From assembly GCA_038741495.1 (NCBI GenBank), contig JAVYKX010000001.1, positions 180,918 through 244,917 on the forward strand: a stretch of DNA of 64,000 nucleotides, given 5' to 3'. Position 1 is the first letter of the stretch. Each line of letters begins with the position of its first letter. This document shows positions 42,198 to 49,549 of the stretch, one piece after another. The notes beneath the pieces were generated by a model. It did no database searches. It was not told the DNA's origin and worked only from the letters and a program-made list of their open reading frames with translations. Source of the stretch: Thermofilum sp. (lineage in GTDB: Archaea; Thermoproteota; Thermoprotei; Thermofilales; Thermofilaceae). The position numbers and the translations under genes are program-made.

Positions 42198-42887
42198 ATG
42201 ACGGGGATCCCGCTAGCCATACTGGCCGGGGGCGAGGGGCGGAGGCTAGGAGGCTCGTATAAAGCTAAGCTATGCCTCTGCGGCAAGCCCCTGCTCCTAC
42301 ATGTGCTCGAAAGCTTAGCACCTTCGTTCTCCCGAGTGATAATAGTCGTTCACGAAGAGAAGCAGAGAGAGGAGCTCAGCGGTCTCGTGGAGAGCGGGGC
42401 TGCTGTGGTGCGTGATTGCGTGGAGGTACGATCCCCGCTCGCAGGGATATACACTGCCGCGCATGAGTTCGCGAGAGGGTTTTTCGCCGTAGCACCTGTG
42501 GACACGCCTTTCCTGCGCCCCACTGCCTACAGCCGTATGCTGGTGCTGGCAAAGAACTACGACGCTGTGGTGCCGCTGTGGCCTAACGGCTACCTCGAGC
42601 CGCTCATTGCAATCTACCGTGCCGAGAAAGTTCTAGAGACCGCACCTACTCTCCTAGCGAAGGGCGACGGTAGAGTGCAAGCTCTACTAAAGAGCATTAG
42701 AAGCTACCTCGCCCCCGTAAGCGAGGTGTTCGATGACCCCGCTCTCGAAGCGTTTAACGTGAATACTCGCCACAATTTAGCGCGTGCGGAGGCCATCTGC
42801 TCGGGTAAGGATGGGTACCTCCACCACGCGGCAGCCGCTGAGAGTCCAGGCTTTCACCGAGCCTCCGGAGCGGATAAGCCACAGTAA
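42198..42887 (+). CDS. mobA: Molybdenum cofactor guanylyltransferase MobA-like protein
   Basis: MobA attaches GMP to molybdopterin. The 229 residues from the ATG at 42198 show LAILAGGEGRRLGGSYKAKL (nucleotide and phosphate binding), VVRDCVEVRSPLAGIYTAAH and APVDTPFLRPTAY (metal aspartate). AOR-type enzymes use non-nucleotide pterin, so the target may be another enzyme or the protein may have a related nucleotidyltransferase role. A GTG at 42183 is an alternative, since CTTATAACG near 42152 would give a leaderless start there. The last 37 codons overlap the convergent JAMM gene by 111 bases. Confidence 0.8.
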   Translation: MTGIPLAILAGGEGRRLGGSYKAKLCLCGKPLLLHVLESLAPSFSRVIIVVHEEKQREELSGLVESGAAVVRDCVEVRSPLAGIYTAAHEFARGFFAVAPVDTPFLRPTAYSRMLVLAKNYDAVVPLWPNGYLEPLIAIYRAEKVLETAPTLLAKGDGRVQALLKSIRSYLAPVSEVFDDPALEAFNVNTRHNLARAEAICSGKDGYLHHAAAAESPGFHRASGADKPQ

Positions 42888-43214
42888 ACCTGCTCTCCGC
42901 ATACCCAGCACATCTAGTGGTGAAGGTCGGCTTTCTCCGCTAGCGTGAGCGTGGAAGATCCCTACTAATTCGAGCCCTTTCTCCGCGATCTGAGCTATAG
43001 CGCTCAGCACGCTTTCTGGACGCGCCTCAAAAAAGCCCGGCCGACGAACCGCTTCAACCGGCACGAGCTCTCTCACCGCGACGAAACCCTCGGTCATCTT
43101 TCCCCCTAGGAGGTATACTTCCCCCGGCTCGGTGGACAGCAGACGGTTGAGGAGGGCTTCGTCGACCATAACAGCCCGTACTCCTGAAGTTTGAGAAACA
43201 CCTTTCGCGCACAC
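42777..43214 (-). CDS. JAMM/MPN+ metalloprotease
   Basis: The 145-residue protein contains the full JAMM zinc site: glutamate E32 in PGEVYLLGG, and H88-x-H90-x7-S98-x2-D101 in GIFHAHASGESRPSPLDVLG. Archaeal single-domain JAMM proteases release ubiquitin-like SAMP/MoaD proteins from targets or precursors. Here MoaD with a free GG end is encoded 4.5 kb away in the same metal-cofactor locus, so MoaD-type conjugates are plausible substrates. That is inference. The gene begins at a GTG 12 nt after the M42 peptidase stop and overlaps the mobA 3' end by 111 bases. Confidence 0.85.
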   Translation of the reverse strand: MCAKGVSQTSGVRAVMVDEALLNRLLSTEPGEVYLLGGKMTEGFVAVRELVPVEAVRRPGFFEARPESVLSAIAQIAEKGLELVGIFHAHASGESRPSPLDVLGMRRAGLLWLIRSGGSVKAWTLSGCRVVEVPILTRADGLRTR

Positions 43215-43226
43215 GCTCAGCTTAGC

Positions 43227-44249
43227 TCACCGCTCTTCCGTGGGCCAAGGGTTCTCTATGATTAACCGGAGCAGCTGCACTGCGAGGTCAATATCTTTCT
43301 TGAAGGCGACCGAAGCTGGCGTGTGAATGTACCTGACGGGGACCGAGATAGCTGAAGTTTCAGCACCCCTCGTAATGAAGCTCCCGCTGTCAGTCGCGCT
43401 GTAAGGCGATACCTGCAGCTGGTAGGGGATCGACCTCTCCTCGGCAAGCTGGCGAATATGGCTGACAAGCCTCGTTGATGCGATAATTCCTCTATCCACT
43501 ACCCTGATAGCGGGGCCTTTTCCGGTAACCGTGATACTCCTATCCTCAGGCACGCCGGGAATATCGTTAGCAATCGTTCCCTCAACTGCGATCGCGTAGT
43601 TGGGTTCTAGCTCGTGAGCTAGAACGCTCGCACCCCTCAAACCCACCTCCTCCTGGACCGTAAAAGCTACTGCCACGCTGCCCTCCTCTACCGCCTTCGC
43701 GTTCCTAAGGGCTTCAAGCAGCGCGTAACAGCCCACGCGGTCATCGAGAGCCTTTCCGATGACCCTTCCACCAGCCTCCCTATAGTTACCGACGAATGAC
43801 ACCGGAGTTCCAACGTTCACCCCCATGGCGTGGGCCTCCTCCCTAGAGGAAGCACCTATGTCGATGAAGAGGTCCTCGAACGCGAGAGGCACCTGCGCAG
43901 AACCCTTGCCGTGAGGAGGCTGCGCGCCGAAAACCCCGAAAACATCCTCCTTGGCTCCCATTACGATAACCTCTTTCCCGAGGGCGACCTCGGGAGACAC
44001 CCCGCCCAGGGGGGCTACGCGGAGGAAACCCTTCTCGTCGATGTGACGGACCACGAACCCCACCTCGTCCATGTGAGCTGCGATGACCATGAGGGGCCTT
44101 CCATCACCGAGGATGACGTAAACGTTCCCCAGAGAGTCGACGACGGGCTCGAATCCCATTTCCTCGAGCTCCTCGAAGATGATCTCTCTCACACGCTCCT
44201 CGAAGCCTGAAGGCGCTGGGGCGTTCACGAGGCGTGACAGCAGGCTCAT
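43227..44249 (-). CDS. M42 family aminopeptidase (TET/endoglucanase-like)
   Basis: M42 peptidases form large tetrahedral (TET) complexes that trim peptides. Metal ligands are visible: H in VIAAHMDEVGFVV, D in GKALDDRVGCYALLEAL, the catalytic EE in FTVQEEVGLRGA, and the later ligands in IAVEGTIANDIPG and the C-terminal PVRYIHTPASVAFK. I chose the ATG at 44249 (MSLLSRLVNAPAPSGFEE) because it matches the family start. The frame extends upstream to 44297. It is followed directly by the JAMM gene, and both are likely one transcript. Confidence 0.92.
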   Translation of the reverse strand: MSLLSRLVNAPAPSGFEERVREIIFEELEEMGFEPVVDSLGNVYVILGDGRPLMVIAAHMDEVGFVVRHIDEKGFLRVAPLGGVSPEVALGKEVIVMGAKEDVFGVFGAQPPHGKGSAQVPLAFEDLFIDIGASSREEAHAMGVNVGTPVSFVGNYREAGGRVIGKALDDRVGCYALLEALRNAKAVEEGSVAVAFTVQEEVGLRGASVLAHELEPNYAIAVEGTIANDIPGVPEDRSITVTGKGPAIRVVDRGIIASTRLVSHIRQLAEERSIPYQLQVSPYSATDSGSFITRGAETSAISVPVRYIHTPASVAFKKDIDLAVQLLRLIIENPWPTEER

Positions 44250-44324
44250 AGCGCTTGGAATTGCAGGAAGAGCTAGAAATATTTTGGTTCTAAGCACTTT
44301 CTGCCGCGGGTCTTAAGCAGTGAG

Positions 44325-44348
44325 CGATATGTTTATATAAAAATATCG
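44325..44348. promoter_or_regulatory. 24-bp near-perfect palindrome enclosing the AOR TATA box
   Basis: CGATAT (44325-44330) and ATATCG (44343-44348) flank TTTATATAAA (44332-44341), itself a palindrome and the TATA box. Only one base pair (44331/44342) breaks full symmetry. A protein bound here would block TBP. The CG-bounded, ATAT-rich halves and the 24-bp span resemble the bacterial ModE operator as I remember it. A ModE-like gene lies at 47948. The ATG of AOR is 36 nt downstream. Confidence 0.65.
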
Positions 44349-44384
44349 TAAACCTTTTTACTCGGAGAAGCGCCAGAAACCACG

Positions 44385-46235
44385 ATGAAGGGAGGCTACG
44401 TCAACCGAATTCTTTTCGTGAACCTGAGCGATGGCACAATCCGGACTGAGCCCGTTGACCCGGCTGTTGCGGAGAAGTACATAGGAGGGAAGGGCTACGC
44501 GCTATACGTCTTCTACAGGCGGTACCTGAAGGAGTACATCGCGAAGGGAATATCCCCCAGAGACATCGACCCGCTGGGCCCGGAGAACGTGCTATTTCTC
44601 GGCACAGGCCCTGTGACCGGTATCGCCGGAGCTCCCGCACCCGGCAGGTACCACGCGATGGCTTTGAGGTCGCCGCTCACGGGCTCGGTGGGCAGCGCAA
44701 ACAGCGGAGGCGAATTCGGACCCTACCTGAAGTTCGCAGGCTACGACATGATTTTCATCGAGGGGGCTGCCGAGAAGCCTGTCTACATCGAGATTGTGGA
44801 TGGACACGTGGACATTAAGGATGCTTCGGATCTATGGGGCAGGAACGTTTTCGACACGACGAGAGTCTTGAAAGGTAGGGTGAAGGGCAAGAACGTGAGC
44901 GTCGCCTGTATTGGCCCAGCTGGCGAGAACCAGGTGCTCTTCGCCTGTATTATGAATGACGAGCACAGAGCTGCCGGCAGAACTGGCCTCGGCGCCGTCA
45001 TGGGCAGCAAGAAGCTGAAAGCCATCGTGGTCTCCGGCGAGCAGAGGCCCGAGGTCGCCAACCCCGAAGGCTTCCGCGAGCTATCGAAGCAGCTCGTCGA
45101 GCGCATGAGGAAGAACCCCGTGACGGGCGAGGGCCTGCCGAAGTACGGGACAGCGATCCTAGTCAACATCATCAACCAGGCAGGCGCGCTCCCGTTCAAG
45201 AACTGGCAGTTCGGCTACAACCCGGAGGCGGACAAGATCAGCGGTGAAACCCTCGAGAAGACTTACCTGATCGGGAGGAGGCCCTGCTGGGGCTGCCAGA
45301 TCGGCTGCGGCCGAGTGACGAAGGTTCCGAGCGGCCCCTACCAGATTCTCTACAGCGAAGGGCCCGAGTACGAGAGCATCTGGGCTCTCGGGAACTCTAC
45401 GGGAGTGATGGAGCTAGACGCAGTGGTGAAAGCGAACCACTTGTGCGACGAGCTCGGCATCGACCCCATCAGCATGGGCTCCACGATTGCCTGTGCGATG
45501 GAGCTCTACGAGAAGGGTTACATACCTGCTGAGGACCTCCAAGGCCTCGACATGCGCTTCGGGAACGCGGCGGCGCTCGTTGAGAGCATTTGGAGGACCG
45601 CATACAAGGCCGGGTTCGGCGCTAAGCTTGCTCTCGGCAGCAGGCGCTTAGCCGAGATGTACGGTGCGCCGGAGCTCTCAATGAGCGTTAAAGGCCTCGA
45701 GATGCCCGCTTACGACCCCAGGGGTGCTAAGGGTATAGGCCTCAACTATGCTACGGCGAACAGGGGAGGCTGCCACGTAACTGGTTACACGATCTCTCCG
45801 GAGATACTTGGAATACCGCAGAAGATTGACCCGCTAACGCCCGAAGGGAAGGCTTTCTGGACGAAGATCTTCCAGGATCTCACGAGCGTCGTGAACAGCG
45901 CGGTGAACTGCTTGTTCACCACATTCGAGATCGGCGCTAAGGATTACGCTGCATTGTTCAACACTATCGCTGGCTTTAACTTCACAGAGAATGATGTGCT
46001 CACGATTGGAGAGAGGATCTACAACCTTGAGAGGTACATAATGTCTCTCTACGGTTTCTCTGCTAAGGACGACACGCTGCCGCCGAGGCTCACGAAGGAG
46101 CCTATGCCCGAGGGGCCTGCAAAGGGCCAAGTGGTCGAGCTGGACAGGATGCTCAAGGAGTACTACGAGCTCAGGGGCTGGGTTAACGGCGTCCCGACCA
46201 AGGAGAAGCTGCAGCAGCTGGGCATCGAGCTCTAG
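44385..46235 (+). CDS. aor: Aldehyde:ferredoxin oxidoreductase (tungstopterin enzyme)
   Basis: AOR-family enzymes oxidise aldehydes to acids with ferredoxin, using a tungsten bis-pterin and one [4Fe-4S] cluster. The 616-residue protein begins with GYVNRILFVNLSDGTIR and has the pterin-binding GTGPVTGIAGAPAPGRYHAM and AAGRTGLGAVMGSKKLKAI. Cluster cysteines are C301, C304 and C308 (CWGCQIGC) and C509 (NCLFTTFE). Which member of the family (AOR, FOR, GAPOR, WOR) it is cannot be settled from sequence. It is followed after 15 nt by a convergent polyferredoxin. Confidence 0.95.
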   Translation: MKGGYVNRILFVNLSDGTIRTEPVDPAVAEKYIGGKGYALYVFYRRYLKEYIAKGISPRDIDPLGPENVLFLGTGPVTGIAGAPAPGRYHAMALRSPLTGSVGSANSGGEFGPYLKFAGYDMIFIEGAAEKPVYIEIVDGHVDIKDASDLWGRNVFDTTRVLKGRVKGKNVSVACIGPAGENQVLFACIMNDEHRAAGRTGLGAVMGSKKLKAIVVSGEQRPEVANPEGFRELSKQLVERMRKNPVTGEGLPKYGTAILVNIINQAGALPFKNWQFGYNPEADKISGETLEKTYLIGRRPCWGCQIGCGRVTKVPSGPYQILYSEGPEYESIWALGNSTGVMELDAVVKANHLCDELGIDPISMGSTIACAMELYEKGYIPAEDLQGLDMRFGNAAALVESIWRTAYKAGFGAKLALGSRRLAEMYGAPELSMSVKGLEMPAYDPRGAKGIGLNYATANRGGCHVTGYTISPEILGIPQKIDPLTPEGKAFWTKIFQDLTSVVNSAVNCLFTTFEIGAKDYAALFNTIAGFNFTENDVLTIGERIYNLERYIMSLYGFSAKDDTLPPRLTKEPMPEGPAKGQVVELDRMLKEYYELRGWVNGVPTKEKLQQLGIEL

Positions 46236-46250
46236 ACCAAGAGCCTAAAC

Positions 46251-47630
46251 TTAAGTTATAAGGATTTCTTTTTTAGTTATTTGCTGAGTTATTTCTCTCA
46301 CGAGGCTATCGGCCTTGCACTTGCTACAGAGGTATAGCCCATCCACCGCTCGCTCAGGAGCTCTCTTCTCACGAAGTCTTTTCTCTAAGGCCTTAATCTT
46401 GGTGAGAGGGCCTATTGGTGCACCGCACACTCTGCAGCGGGCGACATCGCTGCGTACAAGCGTCGAGTATCTGCCGGCAAGAGTCTCGGCGGCAGCTTTT
46501 TTCTCGAGGGTTATTGCCGCCTCAGGGCATACTCTAGCACAGGTACTGCATCCTAAGCAGAGCGAGGAGGTGAAGAGTAAGCTCACGCTCTCAGCATCTT
46601 CAAGGTACTTCACCGCTTTCGTGGGGCATGCGCTGGCGCACGCTCCGCAGAGCGAGCACTTCTCGCTATCTACTCTTATACTGAAGAGTGGCAACAGGCG
46701 TAGCTTCGTTTCAGCCACTTTAAGCTCGAAGCTCGAGGCCAGAAGGGGTAGGGTATGCCGCGTCGCCTCCAAGGCTCTAAGAGGCCCGCCTAACACCTCT
46801 TCAGCCTCGCTGATAAGCTCAAGGTGCTGTCTAGCCGCCAGCCTCTTGTCGCAATCTTCTCTAGCGCAGAGGAACTCTATGCTAACCCCTTTTAGCTTCG
46901 CGTAGAGGTACTCGTGCAGCCGAAAGCTGGCAATGCAAGGTACTTCGAAGATAAGCGCCCTGTCGCCAGATTTCTCGTAAGCGGCTCCACGGCTTCTTGA
47001 GCAGGCTGCTATTATTTTTCTCAGGCCTTTCTCCGCAGCTTTCTCGATCAAAAGCCTCACGGCTGTAGGCGGCACTGCAGGCTGGTAGAGCAAGCCCGAG
47101 GGACAGCTGCTCGTACAAGCACCGCAGCCTACACATTTTTCTCGAATAGCTTCCGGGGGCTTGCCCTTTAAAGCCGAGTACGGGCAAGCTGGCAGGCAGA
47201 GAGAGCAGTGCCTGAGGTACCCGCACGTCTTCGTATCGACGTCAACCAGAGGTGTGTACCGGAGAGCTAGGCTAAGGCCTCTCTTCACGAGGTCGCGCCG
47301 GCTAAGTTCCCTCCCGACATCTACTGTGACGTGAAGCACGTACTTCGAAGCTTCCTCCAGGTACTCTCCCCAGAGCTCTATGAGGTCCTCCAAGCTTAGA
47401 GAGGAGAGAGATGTGTCCCTTTTCTCATCGATGAAGCGGATTCTCGGCCAGCGCGCCCCAACGCGCTCAAGCTCCACGTAGAAGTTTTCCCAGAACTCGG
47501 CGCTGCCAGGAGAACCTATAACGAGCACGCCGTCAGCATCCTCGGCAAGCTCCGCGATGCTGTAAATATCCTCGGCGGCTTTCTCCTCGCTGCTGAGAGC
47601 GAATACCCGGATATCCGCCATGCCAGCCAC
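46251..47630 (-). CDS. Polyferredoxin-type 4Fe-4S protein with MvhD-like segment
   Basis: The 459-residue protein holds four ferredoxin-like cysteine sets: HCSLCLPACP, CVGCGACTSSCP, CSLCGACASACP and CLGCSTCARVCP, each able to hold a [4Fe-4S] cluster. Two more CxxC pairs (CRVCG, CSKC) near the end could bind zinc or iron. A middle region (IAACSRSRG, IEFLCAREDCDKRLA) recalls MvhD-type proteins that pass electrons to heterodisulfide reductase-like partners. No membrane helix is seen. Placed tail to tail with AOR, it is a likely electron carrier for it, by inference. It starts at a GTG at 47630 or an ATG nine bases later. Confidence 0.82.
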   Translation of the reverse strand: MAGMADIRVFALSSEEKAAEDIYSIAELAEDADGVLVIGSPGSAEFWENFYVELERVGARWPRIRFIDEKRDTSLSSLSLEDLIELWGEYLEEASKYVLHVTVDVGRELSRRDLVKRGLSLALRYTPLVDVDTKTCGYLRHCSLCLPACPYSALKGKPPEAIREKCVGCGACTSSCPSGLLYQPAVPPTAVRLLIEKAAEKGLRKIIAACSRSRGAAYEKSGDRALIFEVPCIASFRLHEYLYAKLKGVSIEFLCAREDCDKRLAARQHLELISEAEEVLGGPLRALEATRHTLPLLASSFELKVAETKLRLLPLFSIRVDSEKCSLCGACASACPTKAVKYLEDAESVSLLFTSSLCLGCSTCARVCPEAAITLEKKAAAETLAGRYSTLVRSDVARCRVCGAPIGPLTKIKALEKRLREKRAPERAVDGLYLCSKCKADSLVREITQQITKKEILIT

Positions 47631-47652
47631 GCTCTATCGGCGAGCTCCTAGA

Positions 47653-47666
47653 AGATAATTTTATCT
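47653..47666. promoter_or_regulatory. Symmetric TATA element between divergent polyferredoxin and MoaD genes
   Basis: AGATAA-TT-TTATCT is a perfect 14-bp palindrome. It lies about 25-30 nt from both start codons (47630 on minus, 47689 on plus), so one TBP site could fire both leaderless transcripts. Confidence 0.5.
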
Positions 47667-47688
47667 GCGTCCAGCAATTTTCAAGGTT

Positions 47689-47961
47689 GTGGTTAAAGTA
47701 AAGTTTCTGCTCTTCGCTACCCTCCGCGAGAAGTACGGGAGGAAAGAGGTTCTCGTAGATTGCGACGGCACCCTCGCCGATGCTGTGAGAAGAGCCTCAG
47801 AAATTCTGGGGCCTGAGTTCTACGGAGAGGTCTTCTCGGATAGCGAGGTGCGCAGGGATAGAATCATCCTGGTGAACGGTAGGCACGTTCAGTTCGCTAA
47901 GACCGAGGGGCTAGAGGAAGGTACTGTAGTCTCGATATTTCCCCCCATTGCGGGTGGCTGA
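47689..47961 (+). CDS. moaD: MoaD-family sulfur carrier protein
   Basis: MoaD carries a thiocarboxylate on its C-terminal glycine and donates sulfur to molybdopterin. Archaeal relatives (SAMPs) can also be attached to proteins like ubiquitin. The 90 residues show the beta-grasp pattern: KVKFLLFATLREKYG, then DAVRRASEILGPEF, IILVNGRHVQF and the end VVSIFPPIAGG with the required GG. The start is a GTG. It overlaps the ModE-like gene by 14 bases. With MobA and AOR it forms the pterin-cofactor part of this locus. Confidence 0.9.
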   Translation: MVKVKFLLFATLREKYGRKEVLVDCDGTLADAVRRASEILGPEFYGEVFSDSEVRRDRIILVNGRHVQFAKTEGLEEGTVVSIFPPIAGG

Positions 47962-48298
47962 TAGCTTGCTTAAGGTGAGGTACAAGATCTGGCTGGAGAG
48001 CGAAGGAGGTGTATCGATCGGAGAGGGCGGTATAGCTCTCCTCAGAGCCATAGATGAGGCTAAGTCTATCAGGGCTGCTGCCGAAAAGTTGGGAGTCTCC
48101 TACACTTTCGCATGGAACTACATCAGGCGTCTCGAGAGGGGTCTCGGCTGCAAGCTTGTAGTGGGTGTCAGGGGAGGGAGAGAGGGAGGGGGGGCTGAGC
48201 TCACGGAGGATGCAAGGCACCTGCTCACCCTTTTCGAAGAGGCGAAAGCCGCTGTCGACGGCATCGTCGTGAAGCTGAACTCCCGTAGTCTTGCGTAG
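47948..48298 (+). CDS. ModE-like winged-helix regulator without metal-binding domain
   Basis: The 116-residue protein matches the N-terminal DNA-binding domain of ModE: RYKIWLESEGGVSIGEGGIA, the helix-turn-helix SIRAAAEKLGVSYTFAWNYI and RLERGLGCKLVVGVRGGREG as wing, then ELTEDARHLLTLFEEAKAAV as dimer helix. The C-terminal molbindin (MOP) domain that senses molybdate or tungstate in bacterial ModE is missing. Sensing may depend on a separate protein. The exact start (GTGs near 47948-47951 or a TTG at 47963) is uncertain. It is translationally coupled to moaD. Confidence 0.82.
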   Translation: MRVADSLLKVRYKIWLESEGGVSIGEGGIALLRAIDEAKSIRAAAEKLGVSYTFAWNYIRRLERGLGCKLVVGVRGGREGGGAELTEDARHLLTLFEEAKAAVDGIVVKLNSRSLA

Positions 48299-48418
48299 GC
48301 TGTGGTTACATCAACGCTGCAGCTCCAAGGCAGCTGTATTTCACTATTTTTACATGCTTCTCGAAACGCTTTCAAGGACACCTGCGGCTTAAAGCTTCCT
48401 TAATCAACACTATTCGTG

Positions 48419-48427
48419 ATAAAAATC
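48419..48427 (+). promoter_or_regulatory. TATA box of carbamate kinase, leaderless arrangement
   Basis: GATAAAAAT lies about 30 nt before the GTG at 48454 and is flanked by TGAT and ATCA. The preceding spacer (48299-48418) has pyrimidine tracts that may end the moaD-modE transcript and no gene I can support. Confidence 0.45.
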
Positions 48428-48453
48428 ATAGGTATCATTAATAAACTGGGATT

Positions 48454-49374
48454 GTGGAGAAGCCCCTCATCGTCGTAGCGCTTGGAGGAAATGCACTGAT
48501 CAGGAGCGGGGAGAAGGGCACCTTCGAAGAGCAGTTATCGAACCTGCTTAGAGCCGCGCCAGCGATAGTCGAGGTTTCGCGCAGGTACAGGCTCGTGCTG
48601 ACTCACGGTAACGGTCCTCAAGTCGGGAACCTTTACCTTCAGCAGGAGCTCGTGCGCGAGGTTCCCGCAATGCCCCTCCATGCCTGCGTCGCTATGACTC
48701 AGAGCCTGATCGGCTACATGATCCAGCTAGCAGTAAGCTCCGTCGACCCCAGAGCCCGCGTCACCGTAGTGCCTACCCGTATTCTGGTCGATGAGCACGA
48801 CCCGGCCTTCAGCAACCCCACGAAGCCGATAGGCCCCTACTACTCTGAGAACGAGGCGAGAAGCCTGGCTGAGAGAGGTTGGGCAATCACCTACGTTCCG
48901 GGTCGCGGCTACCGGCGGGTCGTGCCTTCGCCGAGACCCGTTCGCGTAGTCGAGATCGATACGATCAGAGAGCTTGTGGGTAAAGCCGACATAGTGGTTG
49001 CCGCCGGGGGAGGAGGGATACCAGTGCTGGAGAAGGACGGGAGGATGGTGGGTACTGACGCCGTTATAGACAAGGACCTGGCGTCCTCCCTTCTCGCAAG
49101 GGAAATCGGGGCCGACAAGCTAGTCATCTTGACTGACGTAGAGGGGGTCTACCTGGATTTCGGGAAGCCGAACGCTAGGCTGGTTAGACGGCTATCCGTC
49201 TCCGAAGCTGAGGAGCTGCTGAAGAGCGGGTACTTTCCGCCGGGCAGCATGGGCCCCAAGGTGGAAGCGTGCATCAGCTTCTCCAAGTTCACAAGTCGTC
49301 CCTGCATTATAGGCAGCCTGGAGAAAGCGCTAGAGACCGTCGAAGGGCTCGCCGGCACCATCATACACGTGTGA
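48454..49374 (+). CDS. arcC: Carbamate kinase
   Basis: This amino-acid kinase interconverts carbamoyl phosphate plus ADP with carbamate plus ATP. The 306 residues contain IVVALGGNALIRSGEKG, LVLTHGNGPQVGNLYLQ, VVAAGGGGIPVLEKDG, AVIDKDLASSLLAREIGADK and GSMGPKVEACISF. In hyperthermophiles it can also supply carbamoyl phosphate for biosynthesis. No arginine deiminase or ornithine transcarbamylase gene is near. It starts with a GTG close behind its TATA box. Confidence 0.95.
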   Translation: MEKPLIVVALGGNALIRSGEKGTFEEQLSNLLRAAPAIVEVSRRYRLVLTHGNGPQVGNLYLQQELVREVPAMPLHACVAMTQSLIGYMIQLAVSSVDPRARVTVVPTRILVDEHDPAFSNPTKPIGPYYSENEARSLAERGWAITYVPGRGYRRVVPSPRPVRVVEIDTIRELVGKADIVVAAGGGGIPVLEKDGRMVGTDAVIDKDLASSLLAREIGADKLVILTDVEGVYLDFGKPNARLVRRLSVSEAEELLKSGYFPPGSMGPKVEACISFSKFTSRPCIIGSLEKALETVEGLAGTIIHV

Positions 49375-49380
49375 GTAGCT

Positions 49381-49453
49381 CTCCCGGCCTTTCTGGCCGA
49401 GCCCTGCCGCTGCTCGGCCTTACCCAGGGCAGTCCTAGCTCGCGCTGCGGGAG
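49381..49453. other. GC-rich spacer with several possible hairpins
   Basis: The 175-base gap after carbamate kinase contains CGGCC/GGCCG (49385-49389 and 49395-49399, five-base loop), GCCCTG/CAGGGC (49401-49406 and 49425-49430) and an outer pair CTCCCG/CGGGAG (49381-49386 and 49448-49453). The outer and first inner stems share two bases, so not all can form together. It may be a structured terminator or an RNA. I see no tRNA T-loop motif. Confidence 0.35.
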
Positions 49454-49549
49454 GTTCTAGAAATGCTCGAGAGGCGGTGGGGCGCGGGCAACGCATGGCG
49501 GTTTGCGGATTGAGCACTGCGCGGCTGACAGGCACCCTTAAATCGCCGT

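Noticed and set aside
49381-49453. tRNA-like cloverleaf suggested by CTCCCG/CGGGAG ends about 70 nt apart
   Set aside because: The inner stems overlap the outer one, and there is no T-loop (GGTTCRA) or recognisable anticodon arm.
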